From the NCBI GenBank assembly GCA_023627715.1, contig JAMAHW010000043.1:62001-126000 (forward strand): a stretch of 64,000 nucleotides of DNA. Direction: 5' to 3'. The notes below the pieces were generated by a model. The model was not told the DNA's origin. It saw only the letters and a list, made by a program, of their open reading frames with translations, and ran no database searches. Each line of letters opens with the position of its first letter. Within the stretch, counting starts at the first letter, position 1. Source of the DNA: Periconia sp. R9002 (lineage: Eukaryota; Ascomycota; Dothideomycetes; Pleosporales; Periconiaceae). Positions 53,504 through 64,000 of this stretch are shown here, piece by piece. A program made the position numbers and the translations under genes.

Positions 53504-53991
53504 TCTTGCAACCGATTAAGTCCTTGAAATGAATGTGGAAGAGACAACCGAGAAGAGGGACTGCACCAAGAAAAAAAAGTGTCAATCGAGCCGGACGAGG
53601 ACTGACGTCCCTCGAAGCACGGCGCAACGCTTTTTTATGGCGGAGGCTGTGGCGGAGGCTCCGAGATCACTTCCGCCCAAGGTTGTAGGGACTCCTGCGG
53701 ATCTTGGCGACAGCTTGGCACATGCCTCTTTGAGCATCGTGTAGCTCCGGGGCCCTTACTGTGATTTGAGCTGTCAAATCATGTTTACACGTGCAATCAC
53801 TGCAGGAACCGGTGAGATTACCTGGCGGTCGGGTCCTCCTACTAGGCACTCTCCGGTGGCAATCAGTTGCGCAACTTTCTTTTTTCTACCATGACATAAA
53901 TTTAGACCATTCAACGTCGAAGAGGAGGGGCTGCACGTGAAATTCGAGTGAACATTCGGAAGGGGTATAGAAAACTACGTAGTTGCTGACT
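53504..53991. other. Intergenic region, 488 bp
   Basis: 5' flank of the 5'-nucleotidase gene. Contains a tandem GGCGGAGGCTGT/GGCGGAGGCTCC doublet at about 53639. No gene seen. Confidence 0.35.
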
Positions 53992-55332
53992 TCAGTCGAA
54001 AACGACCTTCTTGGAGGTATTCGCACTAAGATCAATCTTAAGCCCACTCTTCTTTTCCTTTGCCGCCTTCGCAGCCTGCCAACTAGGGTGAAGGGGGCCA
54101 GTATCGTCTCTCTTAGTGACCTTCTTTTTCCCCAATGGTATGGCATTCTCTCCGCTCTTCTCCGGTCCATAGCCTCGGGGTGGTCCGTTTCCTCTACCAT
54201 GGCCGCCTCGCCTATCGCCGCTAACAGCTCCCCTCTTCGCATCCCATCCTTTAGCACGATCTTCTTTCTGTTTGTGCTTGGCCTTGTCTCCATACTTTTT
54301 CTCCCAAATCTTCTGACGCGCTTTTTGACCTCGTCGGTTCTTTCTAGGCGCCAGTTCAGCGTCTAAATCAGAAGCTTCGGATTCGGAACCGGAAACGTAT
54401 GCTGCGTGGCTAAGAGACGGCAGAAATGTCGACTTGGATGGTTTCTCCATTGGCGTTATTTTGTGTTTCGGTCTAGGTAGTGATGCCGATACTTCGTCTA
54501 CTTCTGATTCTGCTTCTGATTCCGATTCCGACTCCATATCCGAGTCGTGCAAAGCTCCGGACGTTGACGAATCTTCGTCTTCGTCCGATTCTATATCTTC
54601 GTCTAGATCATACTCGTCATCTTCGCTCTCACTGTCTCCAACACTCGGAGGTCGATGTCCTTCTGACAGCGAGTCTTCACTGTCTTCATCTGCTGAGGAA
54701 GGTGCAGCGATACGCGCATCGAAGGCAGCCAAGACATCGCTATCAAAAGCCTCAATATCCATGTGTGCCTCCTCCTCTTCTATGTCCACTGATTTTGCCT
54801 TTTTCTTGTTCTTTATTCCATCAGTCTCGCCTTGGTCTTTTCCAGCGGCTGCCCCAGCACCCACAATCTCTTTCAAGTCGTCAATAACCTCATCCACCAC
54901 CTTTCTCACAGCATCCACCTTGAACAACCTTCCCTGCACATTCAACAGTGCTACATCCTGCTCCACCTTCTCTGTCACTTTCTCCCACGCAGGGATATCA
55001 TCGCTCTCCTTCAAACTCTTCACTCTTCCAATGGTCTTGCGAAGATGCTGTTGTGCAAGTTTCGTGAGATCCAATCGCTTAAGTTTCGCATACTCGATCT
55101 CAAGGCGTTGAGACGCTTTGTCATTGGCCGTAGATTTCGCGGTCTTCTTGCGACGGCTGAATTTCTGTCTCTCGAGGGCGGCGGCATGGCGGAGAGCGGA
55201 GAGGAGTGGCTTTTGGGCGGCTGCGATGCGTTCGGCGCACAGATATTTTCGTTTATTCGAGGAGTCGGAGGAGGATTTTTTGTTCGGCTTGGTTGAGGAA
55301 GAGGTGACTTCCTCGCGCTTGCGTTTCGGCAT
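53992..55332 (-). CDS. BUD22: Bud22-like ribosome-biogenesis protein
   Basis: Nucleolar factor needed for 18S rRNA maturation and 40S assembly in yeast. Single exon, 446 residues. The N-terminal half is helical and basic (RKYLCAERIAAAQKPLLSAL, KLKRLDLTKLAQQHLRKTIGRVK, LNVQGRLFKVDAVRKVVDEV). The centre is strongly acidic with Ser/Asp/Glu runs (about residues 215-290). The C-terminal signature of the family is complete: APRKNRRGQKARQKIWEKKYG, AKHKQKEDRAKGWDAKRG, then GPLHPSWQAAKAAKEKKSGL. Start MPKRKREE is a nuclear-localisation-like sequence. A housekeeping gene separating two accessory blocks. Confidence 0.88.
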   Translation of the reverse strand: MPKRKREEVTSSSTKPNKKSSSDSSNKRKYLCAERIAAAQKPLLSALRHAAALERQKFSRRKKTAKSTANDKASQRLEIEYAKLKRLDLTKLAQQHLRKTIGRVKSLKESDDIPAWEKVTEKVEQDVALLNVQGRLFKVDAVRKVVDEVIDDLKEIVGAGAAAGKDQGETDGIKNKKKAKSVDIEEEEAHMDIEAFDSDVLAAFDARIAAPSSADEDSEDSLSEGHRPPSVGDSESEDDEYDLDEDIESDEDEDSSTSGALHDSDMESESESEAESEVDEVSASLPRPKHKITPMEKPSKSTFLPSLSHAAYVSGSESEASDLDAELAPRKNRRGQKARQKIWEKKYGDKAKHKQKEDRAKGWDAKRGAVSGDRRGGHGRGNGPPRGYGPEKSGENAIPLGKKKVTKRDDTGPLHPSWQAAKAAKEKKSGLKIDLSANTSKKVVFD

Positions 55333-55932
55333 TGTAGAGGTGGGAATGTGAATTTTGTTACGCGCGGTTAGTTGGTAGCAAACAATTTCTCAAAATTTTG
55401 GGAATGTCGGTAGAAGATCGGGTTTATTTTGTCAAGGTTTGGCTAGGCTATACCCTTCCGGGAAATTGCCTGATTGGGAAGGTCTGCGCAGGGTCGTTGA
55501 TTACGGCAGGCTGACATTTTCCTATCTCTTGACAGTTTTCAGCACTTGACAGCTTTGAAGATTTGACAGTTTTCTCACCTTGAAATTTTTTCAGTAGCCC
55601 CAGCTTTCAGGCTTGATGACCCCAATTCTGTTCTTAATAAGACCTCAATTTAAACCAAGAAAGTGGGGAAGATTCGATAATTGTCAGGATTGATTGGATA
55701 GAGACTTTCTTTTACCTACTTAAGTGATGTAGCGATTCAACATTACTTGCGATCCTGGGTTTGCCTACCAGATAGAAAACGATAATTTGACACACTGCAA
55801 TGGTCTAGTATCACATGTTCACTCTATGGCTTTTTCACACATGTATATTGTTGTGCTATTGATCATTTACATTTTCAGGTACATTACATGGAAAGAAAGG
55901 AACTATGTGGGTATATCAACAGCAATCAGCCA
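55333..55932. other. Intergenic region, 600 bp
   Basis: 5' flank of the Bud22-like gene and 3' flank of the sugar permease. AT-rich. Three near copies of TTGACAGTTTTC/TTGACAGCTTTG lie at about 55530-55575. No gene seen. Confidence 0.4.
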
Positions 55933-58121
55933 TCAAGGCCACCTACTAAACCGATCCTCCACACCCGGCACACCACTCTTCTTCCTCCGCTCATTCTGCT
56001 GTCTGATCTCGTTCTCATCATGCCACACAATCCCTCCACTGGCCGTTCCATCCCAGCTACCGCTCTCCGGTTCGGCTGCAACCCAGCGATTGAACCGCTC
56101 ATCTGCTTCCGAGGGATACTTCGTGTGTGCGGCTGTGATGTGGGTGACTACACTCTTGTGCGCGCCGTCCCAGTCCGTTAGCTCTTGTTGAATTTGCTTT
56201 TCCACTTTTGCGGCGGCTTCTTCGGCGAGGGATCGGTCTTCGAAAAGGAAGGCGAGTTCTTCGAGGGTGCGGCCATAGGTTTCGGGGAACATAAAGTACT
56301 GCGTTTTCTGTTAATTTGGATCCGTAGAGGGGTGGAAGTGAAGGTTTCAAGGAGATGAGCGGTTGTTATCGCGGAGTTGGAGGAAACTTACGATAAAGAC
56401 GATTTCGAATGCTAACCACACGCAGTACGTGATGAGCCACCTCCACGACACATTATCGAGCCCGATCGGATTCACAAACGTAGTGAAGAAACCCGCTCCC
56501 CTCCCGAAAAATTGGAAAATCGTTATTCCCTTAGCACGCTGTGCAAACGGGAACAGTTCAACTAAGAAAGCTGCAGATCTCTTGTTAGCACTCTACTTTA
56601 AAGCGAAAGACCGGAACAATCTACTTACTATACGTCAAAGCGTTGTACCCTATATTGTAACACGGACTGTACGCAAATATAAAGAAAATCGTGATTTTAG
56701 CAGTAATCTCGCTCGACGTCTGCATGAATCTCGCCATCGACACTGTCCATGATATATAAACGCATAGCAGTGATGTCGCGCATATCAGGTACATTTTCCG
56801 CCTCGGAAATCTCCGGACTAGAAGACTGATCAACACAGCGTTGACCAAATTCCATCCCGTCCACCCAACATTTAGTTTAGACTTGAAGTTCGGATCCTGG
56901 TAGCCAATCATCTTCAGCAGGTCGCTGAGATAGTATGATATAAGTGTGTTGCCGCTCCATTGTGTAAACAGACCGAGGAAAGACCCTACAAGCACGCGCC
57001 TTCGCATTCCGGGCGTGGAAAACATTTCGAGCCAAGAGCGTTTCGAGTTTGCGAGTTCGATGCGAATGGTACTAGTTATTTGGGCCATTTCGGCACGGAT
57101 GAAGGGCGAATGGAGGTTGCCTTCCGCGTGGTAGTGCACCAGTATGTGATAAGCTTCCTCTGAACGTTCTTTTGAGATCAGGAAACGAGGAGATTCAGGG
57201 ATGAAGAAAATGAAACAAATTTGGATGAGCGAAGGCCCGGCTTGGAGAAGGGAAGGGATACGCCAAGCCCAATCATTTGGTATTACCTAGGTTGCGAGTG
57301 AAGAGTCAGCATGAAGACCGACCATAGATAGTCGAACGGGTCATCGATGGTGGGTCATAGAGGGTGTAACTCACCTGTGTCCCAAAGGATACGCCGGCAG
57401 CGATGAGAGAACCAACAAACCACAGGGCGTTGAAAAGTGAGGTCATGATGGCTCTCTCTTTAGGATACGCCAACTCACCCATCAACGAAGAGCCACCAAT
57501 GATGCAGAAAGGTATACCGAAGCCGAGGATAAATCGTGCGATGATGTACATTGTAGCTGTTTACAGATTGTCAGCGCTCGGAATGTGAGAGTATCTCCAC
57601 GATCGCGTGCCATCCATATGTAGCACTGCTCCTTCAAGCTCTCGCTTGATGTTGTCTTCGTTAGGAGAATACATACCATTCACAGACAAGGCTTGTATGA
57701 TAGCTCCCATCACCATGACCCAACTACCTCCAAATATCGCCCATCGTCGTCCCAATGAATCGTTCACCCATGGAACGAATGGCAGAGCAAATATAGCACC
57801 GAGATTGTACGCAGCAGATATGATTCCCAGCAGGGCTCCCCGAGGTTCGTGGAAATCTAACAAATCAGTAAGCCTAGCTCCCATCCGAAAATAAGCAGCT
57901 TGATACCTACACTTCTGCCATGTAGGTGCGATCTGCACAGTGTTGATCATCTGTGAATCGAAGCCAGAAGTCATCTCAATCCCAATACATGTCGGCAATA
58001 GCAGGGCGTACAGGACCCTCAAGTTTCTTTTTCGGTACCAAGGAACTTTGTCCTGTTCCACGAGGCGTGAAAGGACATCGGGAGGGGCCGGCGCCTTCGC
58101 CGCGTTGCCGACAGGCGGCAT
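55933..58121 (-). CDS. MFS sugar permease (hexose/lactose-type sugar porter)
   Basis: Proton-sugar symporter of the plasma membrane. Six exons (58121-57911, 57856-57677, 57556-57375, 57286-56629, 56570-56392, 56298-55933) give 591 residues, with all phases consistent. Sugar-porter signatures are VLYALLLPTCIGIEMTSGFD, NDSLGRRWAIFGGS, ARFILGFGIPFCIIGGSSLMGELAYPKER, PESPRFLISKER, FTQWSGNTLISYYLSDLL, FLVELFPFAQRAKGI and FPETYGRTLEELAFLFE. The YLSDLL and GNTLISYY forms occur in lactose/cellodextrin-like fungal porters. The C-terminal tail of about 100 residues is hydrophilic. ATG 58121 is the first ATG in frame; the frame extends upstream without one. Confidence 0.9.
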
Positions 58122-60669
58122 CGTGCCACGAGCCACCGCTGATATCTCTAGGCGAAAGAGTCGTCAACGTCGTCTTGGATTAGTGTATAGTAGCCGAGGG
58201 CAAGGCAACTGGCACACGCCCATCTCAGTCTGATGGCAAGGTGTGCGAAGAAAGAAATCCAAAGGGTGGATACTAGGATCTCACACGCCGCACGCGTGCG
58301 GGGGCGTCATGTATTAATATAGACAGTACGAGCAACGTCCTCATAAATCGTTATGCTCGCCTCTGCGGGTTCTGGGACCAGCAATACCGGGGAAGCTTCC
58401 ATTGCCGGACAACCCGAACGGCTGGACTCGAGCTGTTCGGATCGACGCTGGGAGGCGCTCAACATCGAAGGGTGGCCTTGTGCGCACCATGCGGGCCTGT
58501 CAGCTTGATGGCCCAGCTCTGGGCGTAATATTAGAAGCACTCAATCGCGATTGGCTTGGGAGCGTCGGCGAGTGGCGTTGGGATGCGGGTAAAGTGGTTG
58601 TCTTGCTGCAGGATACGATGGACGGTGAGCAGGCGAACAAGTTGGAAACGAGCTGACTCGCGAGAACGAACAGTTGCCTAACAATTGCGGTCTGACTGCG
58701 GGCGTCATCGTGCTACGCCGCTGTGTGAAAGTTGGAATCCCCTCCTTTTCGAATGCGAGAATTCCGGGATGTTGATGTTGGTGTCGCAGCTTGCAACACC
58801 AAACATCCCTTCCCAAGTCATCTTGCGTGTACGATGCCCCTTGCAAAGTCGACCATAGTGCCTTGACCATTAAGCGCAAGCGAAACTTTCGAGTGGCCGC
58901 ATGATTCTGCGTTAATAAAGTTCAATGAATGGGATTCATGTTACTGCGTGCGTAGTAGATCATACGCCTTACACGCACACAAAAGGAGGTGTGCAATGCG
59001 GTTTGCTGCCCCGTATTCTCCACAGAGCCCACCTCCGACCAACCGGATAAATCGAACCTTGGAAGCCGTTCAGGAAGGCCAACAATTGCATGGACCAATC
59101 AGAGTTTTGGACATGGTCCTCCCCCGCATTCTGATTGCGGAGGATCAAAAGTTCCGTGCTTGTTGGTGGTACGTTGGCACGTGTCGTCGTTTCCAAAGCC
59201 TGCTGCGCGACGCTTTACCTGTGTGTGACACCTGCGAGTTGTGTGCCATTTGGTTAGCGAAGGATGGCCTAAGTTGAAAGGATCGCGTAATAGGATTGAT
59301 GGCGTTCCTGGTAATGCTTCAAGGATTGTGACGCATAGCAATCTATTTTTCCAGTGTACGCAAATAGAAGTGGCTGGAGACGTGGCTCCAGATGCCGAAG
59401 CAGATGGACCCATGTGCCGCATCTCATTATATGAAGATTTATGTGAGACTCATTATCGTCATACGCGCATGAGCTGTATTGTAGCGCGTTATGTTGTTGT
59501 TGTTGTTGTGACTTTTGAATGTGTCGGGAAATGTTCCCCGTGTGTAAAAAGACGGGATGAATGGTGGTCAATGCAAGGCCAACCTTATCGCCGGTAATTG
59601 AATGTACCAGGTACCTAGTTTCAAGAATAAGCTATTACGATTCTGTCGAAGCGCGCGTTGACCTCTTCATCGAAAACTGACTCGTGGTCTACTGAAGTGA
59701 ATCCTCGTTTATGCCCTTGCGCTGCTTCTGCAGATTTCTACATCGATCCACGAACCTCTCTTTTCCTCAAGTGCTCTTTTTGAAGGATGTGCGTCCTGTC
59801 CTCCAGCGTCTTGAAAAACGGCGTATCGACAGCGTTTTTGCGCAAACACTCATTCAAGACTTCCAGAATGAGCTTATTCACGTTCAGTTTAAGCACTCCG
59901 TTGTCGATGCACTTTCCCATAATTCCCAGTAGCAAAATTTGAAGTCATTAGTTTCGTGAAGTGCAATGTGCCCGATAATTTATTTGTTTACTTATTCATA
60001 GATTCTAGGTGCTCAAAGTGTAACTATCTAGGCGCCAGGCCCGCAGGATTGTAGTCACCATGCGTGTTTCCTATTGACAGCGCAATTATGTCATTTCCAG
60101 CTGCAAGAAAGCTGTTTACATCCTCCGCTGTTCTGTACAGAGCTGCGATATGACAGCAATCTACGCTTCTCATGCATTCACCGCACATAATATATTGCCT
60201 TTAAGATCTTTCAGTATCTGCGATGACATCCTCGCCTCCGTTGATTCTCTCTCTGTCGTGACCTTCTCTTGTAAATCATATTGATATTTCAAGATTTGCC
60301 GCCGTGTCATAATAAGACATGTCAGCTAAGGATATGACCAAACAAGGTCTTGTAAATTGTTTCGGGTAAGTGGCCGGTAGGAGATTCAGCCCATTTCTTC
60401 CACGAGTAAAGTGCAGAACTTCGATCGTTTTCTACCTACCTCGTGTGGATGGTAACGTCGAATCCAGAATTCGATCCAGATCGGAAAGAAGATCTAGATG
60501 TAGGTACTAGTCTCTAGGCATCGGGCACTACCCGGAGATCTTCTCCCCCTCCCCCCTGATTTACGCTGCCTTCACGCAAAACCTGGGGAACCCCATTCCT
60601 TTAAGCGTCTGAAAACGAATCAATACTGCATGTAGCTAGCGTGTCAGAACAGCTAGTCACATATTCACT
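58122..60669. other. 2.5 kb gene-free region
   Basis: Promoter of the sugar permease and 3' flank of the next regulator gene. A 14-bp perfect palindrome (CCGCACGCGTGCGG) sits at 58288-58301. Short open frames at 58948, 59241 and 59711 lack domains and codon bias. No RNA gene recognised. Confidence 0.4.
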
Positions 60670-62801
60670 CTATGATGCAACTCTCCAATAACGAACCAAA
60701 TCATCCAATATTGTTTTAAGAGGGAACTTGGTCACGTCTAACATCTCTTCAAGAAGCTGCGATACGGCGGCTTGTCTCGCAGGACTCTGTACACAAAGCC
60801 CAGCTACGACATGTCAGTGATTGTCTGTAGTTTTCTCGGCAAGCTACACATCAGAATGCACTTACCAGCATACAACGCTTGTAAATTGACAAACGCACTC
60901 GGCAATTCCCGTCCCTGTGGTGTCATGGCTATCCCGCATACAGTTTCAACGCTTTCATCCAAGAGGCGCTGCCTCTGCCGATCCTCGAGGATCCCGCCCA
61001 AAGACGGCTGGTTCTTTAGTACGATGATACGCGCGAAGTGGAACATTTGAATCGCTGCTGCGTAGGATGGTGGGTGGATCCATATCGGCAAGAACTCGAA
61101 CGCTCCGGATTCGGCGGTGTCGGCTGCTGTGTAGATAGGTTGAAAAGAGGGTGGGAGGATTTGCCACCAGTCATCTAATGCTTGGAGCAGCTTCTCGCCC
61201 TGACTGAGACGAGTAGATGCGTCGTGCTGCTTTTCGTTGGCCGCGAAGTCGACGCATCTTGCGCAAATGTAGACGATTCGGGTTGCGAGTTCGTCGGAAG
61301 TGAGGTCCATGAGGCGCTTTTTGGGTCGCCAGATGGTGAGCGTCCTTCTGCCTTCTGTGTAAGCTGCCCAGATATCTTGTCGGAGCCATAGCCACCACAC
61401 TGCTCGCAGCAGTGCATCGTTGGTTTCTCCGTCGTTGTTCTGTGATCTAGCAATATAAATGGATCATCAGAATTCAAGCAAGAGCTGTACAAAAAGGCAA
61501 AGATTCAGACTACTGGACAGCGGAGTAGCGGAGCGGTGATGTATTCCTTACTTCAACGTATTGAATCCAGAATATGCCGCGTAAATGCCTCTCCCAGCCA
61601 CCATCCCCGGCTTTGCTAGACACATCCAACATCTCGTACGTGCTGATTAGTGCAGCAGTCGCCACGATCTCTTTTGACTTAGTGTACGAAGGATACAATA
61701 AGTTTTGAGAAAGATATTGCAGAGTCTCATAGTAATATTGAGTAGCTAATCCAGAACATCTTGCACTTGTATCGCCGTAGTCTTTCCGGCTGATATGCGA
61801 TCCAGGAGCTGCTTCAAAATGCTGTACACTGGCATCAGAACACAACTCTGCGTATCGGGCCGTGCAAGCGAGCAAAGATTTAAGCAGTCCCACGTTATGT
61901 ACCGCAAGCCGCGGGACTATATGAGAGAATTGCCTGCACGGATCAAACAGGTCCAGAACTGGTGCTATCGTGGTGATGAAATATCGAAAAAGATACATTT
62001 CATCCTTTCCCATGCGTAAAGGCTCGACAGACTGCCAGGACTCCAGAGATGGTCCTTCAAACTTTTCGCGGCTGGGAGAACGCGCGCTGTTAGAGTTTTG
62101 CGCCTCTGAAACGTGGTTTTGTTTTCTCGACAAAAAATCAGAGTCATATCCAAGATTGTGTTTTCGTATGTTGATCATTGCATCTTCTGCGAGTAGGTCG
62201 TACCATTCATAAGGCGCCGAATTTGGTGATGGTACAGATGCCATTGGATCTAACGGTGGCAGATCAAGCCGCAGCTCCGGCGAGGAGGCACGTAAATAAC
62301 GTTCTGTATCATCCTCAATAGATGTTCTCATAGAGATAGATTCGGTTGCTGAATTAGGAGAGATCGATGCGGAAAGTACCGCTTGTTGGTTGGTATTTAT
62401 TTTGTTCCTCCTGGGTGGAGTTGTCGGCGGGTCAGTTCCTTCCCCACCGGGCTTCCTAGAAACAAACTCAGGGACGCAATCTGGAGGATGCATGCATTCC
62501 CTATCAGATCTGCCGCAGTTCTCGCAGCGTGGCTTCTTCTCGTCGCATTTGATCCTTCTTTTTCGACACGTTAAGCTGTATCCTCAAGTCAATAAAATAC
62601 CAATCTTAAACACATTTGACAGTACAGAATTCAACAGGATGATGTCATGTCGCATGGAGACGTGCATGTCTACAGTAGAACGGACTGAAAGAAAGTTTAG
62701 CTTACATACCATCCTGTAGTTGTTCGTAGACCGCGTGCCCGTGAAGGCCGTGGTTTGCGAGGCTTACCAGTAGTACAGGGAGCTGTCTGTAAGGTGTCCA
62801 T
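60670..62801 (-). CDS. Zn2Cys6 transcription factor
   Basis: Nuclear regulator. The exons 62801-62710, 62575-61552, 61439-60866 and 60803-60670 give 607 residues. The first intron splits the first cysteine codon of the zinc cluster: ...RTTTGC|LTCRKRRIKCDEKKPRC, then ENCGRSDREC. A basic, Pro-rich leader (KPRKPRPSRARG) precedes it. The fungal-TF region includes MYLFRYFITTIAPVLDLFDP, LLKSLLACTARYAEL and the signature AVWWLWLRQDIWAAYTEGRRT. The last exon adds GLCVQSPARQAAVSQLLEEML and WRVAS at the end; stopping at the preceding open frame would lose it. Targets unknown. The neighbouring sugar permease is 2.5 kb away. Confidence 0.87.
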
Positions 62802-64000
62802 TTACGCACATGAGCTCGATTCGAGAAATGAAGATTCTAATAGACCGAAGGTTTTGTGGAATCCTCGCGTCAGATCAGGTTCATGATTCCACGGTGAGTC
62901 TTTCGGCGGTATTCAAATTGGAGAGCTGCCTCGTGACCAGGGTCATCAAGTTTCAACCTTGTATAAAAGATGCACATTAATGCGAGCGGAGAAACATTGT
63001 ATTGTATCAACTGAGGGATCGCCTTCAATAACGCACCAGGAAATCGCGCAACTCCTGCGCAACGATTTTTCTTCATCTCTTTTCTGATGGCATTGTCTTC
63101 ACTTCATCCTCCGCCTCTTCTCCCGTGGTAACAAAATTCTAGAGCCTTGCAACTTAATAGCTTCAAAGTATCTGGAGCAGGAGCAACATTCTTTCATCAA
63201 CGCGCCAACGCATCCTATCTCTCACACGTCATAATCCCGTTTCCGAGTAAATTATTCGAAGGTTTTGGAGACGAAAAGGATGCGGCAGAGAACAGTGACA
63301 TGATTTATGTGGTGCAGAAGATGAGAATAAACCTGGGAGTAAGAAACCCGAGAAGCCGAAAGGGGGTTTGGGTAATGGAGGTAGAGATGTGGTAAAGGGA
63401 TTTTGGCTATTATTGTGGAGAGAAGTAAATGTGTCCAACTATGTCAAAAGAGCGAGGATCAGTATTATTAAAATGAAAGAGCGAGAGAAGTAAAGTTGAA
63501 AACCTCGCATTATATATTTATTTCCAATTGCAGTCCCTTTTTAGCCAACGCGGGCGCTTCCGCGGTAATAACACCGATAAATGTAAACAAAGGAATTCCC
63601 ACCACCATTTTACTAAACAGTAAGCAACCTGCATGCTCACTACCTCGACCCAATCATCTCCCCTAGCTACGTCACCTACAATGAACTTCACTAAAAAAAA
63701 AAATCAAAGTCAAAACATCGGACGAAACCCGGAACGCCAACGCCAACTCCAACCCGTTGTGGTCCGCACAAACGGACCAGATATTTACAATTCGATTTGT
63801 GTTTACCTATCCGAGTATCCTGCACGGTCAGCTTAAACGCTAACTAACTCGCTAAGCGAACGGCTCGTAAAAAAATGTGAGCAGGTTGCATTATTTAGTC
63901 CGCAATTTATTAGGTGGGTAAGGCTTAATGGAGAATAGCGAGGATAAGCAGGGTGCATGGTATGGGGGATTTCGTTTGGTTTCCTGTTTTGGTAGTTTGC
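62802..64000. other. Gene-free end of window
   Basis: Promoter of the preceding regulator gene, then AT-rich sequence. Small open frames at 62870-63076 (minus) and 63147-63395 (plus) have no recognisable domain. Nothing supported. Confidence 0.35.

Noticed and set aside
54434..55111. Ser-rich open frame opposite the Bud22-like gene
   Set aside because: It is the antisense reading of the acidic Asp/Glu/Ser tract.
59711..59932. Possible small gene (73 codons)
   Set aside because: No homology, domain or splice extension recognised, and it lies in a gene-poor stretch.
63147..63395. Possible small gene (82 codons)
   Set aside because: No domain and unconvincing composition; an overlapping antisense frame is equally long.
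1..64000. tRNA genes, CRISPR arrays, transposase genes or bacterial-type operons
   Set aside because: I looked for B-box-like GGTTCGANTCC sequences, regularly spaced short repeats and transposase motifs and saw none. The tandem arrays found are coding or leader repeats.

Overview
This window comes from the nuclear genome of a filamentous ascomycete (Pezizomycotina). The signs are short introns (about 45-220 bp) with GTRNGT donors and CTRAC branch points, many Zn2Cys6 regulators, MFS permeases, a NACHT (NLR-like) protein, GPI-anchored wall enzymes and pyrimidine-rich leaders. A Leotiomycete is my best guess at class, held weakly. Nothing is prokaryotic, and I see no tRNA, rRNA or CRISPR array.

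Layout. (1) 352-2794: 3' part of a DHA1-type MFS drug/polyamine transporter with many small exons. (2) 2795-8019: a 3 kb leader followed by an AcuK-type gluconeogenesis activator. (3) 8964-11619: riboflavin kinase and a divergent aldo/keto reductase. (4) 11940-15117: a NACHT NTPase. (5) 15509-32021: an 11-gene aromatic-acid catabolic cluster, the core of the window. (6) 32471-35124: GPI-anchored GH16 glucanase/transglycosylase. (7) 37168-43832: a multipass membrane protein, a 143-bp foldback sequence and a 1260-residue repeat protein. (8) 44260-53503: 2OG-Fe(II) dioxygenase, Dal5/pantothenate-type permease, Zn2Cys6 regulator and secreted 5'-nucleotidase. (9) 53992-62801: Bud22-like ribosome-biogenesis protein, sugar permease and a further Zn2Cys6 regulator.

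The cluster joins the classical fungal quinate (qut/qa) genes to a hydroxyquinol lower pathway. It has a QutA/QA-1F-like activator and, divergently, a QutR/QA-1S-like repressor. It also has quinate dehydrogenase, type II dehydroquinase, 3-dehydroshikimate dehydratase and a quinate permease. Placed among these are an intradiol (hydroxyquinol-type) dioxygenase and a maleylacetate reductase, divergently transcribed, plus a SnoaL/NTF2-like protein of unknown role, a stand-alone shikimate dehydrogenase and an internally deleted quinate-dehydrogenase relative. The implied route is quinate > dehydroquinate > dehydroshikimate > protocatechuate > [hydroxyquinol; enzyme not in this window] > maleylacetate > 3-oxoadipate.

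Reading the intergenic DNA by eye, every promoter of the cluster carries an element CGG-N12-CCG or a one-mismatch version. Six copies are perfect and three have one mismatch. The geometry is that of the known QA-1F/QutA site (GG-N12-CC), which suggests that one regulator controls the upper pathway, the lower pathway and the unknown SnoaL-like gene together.
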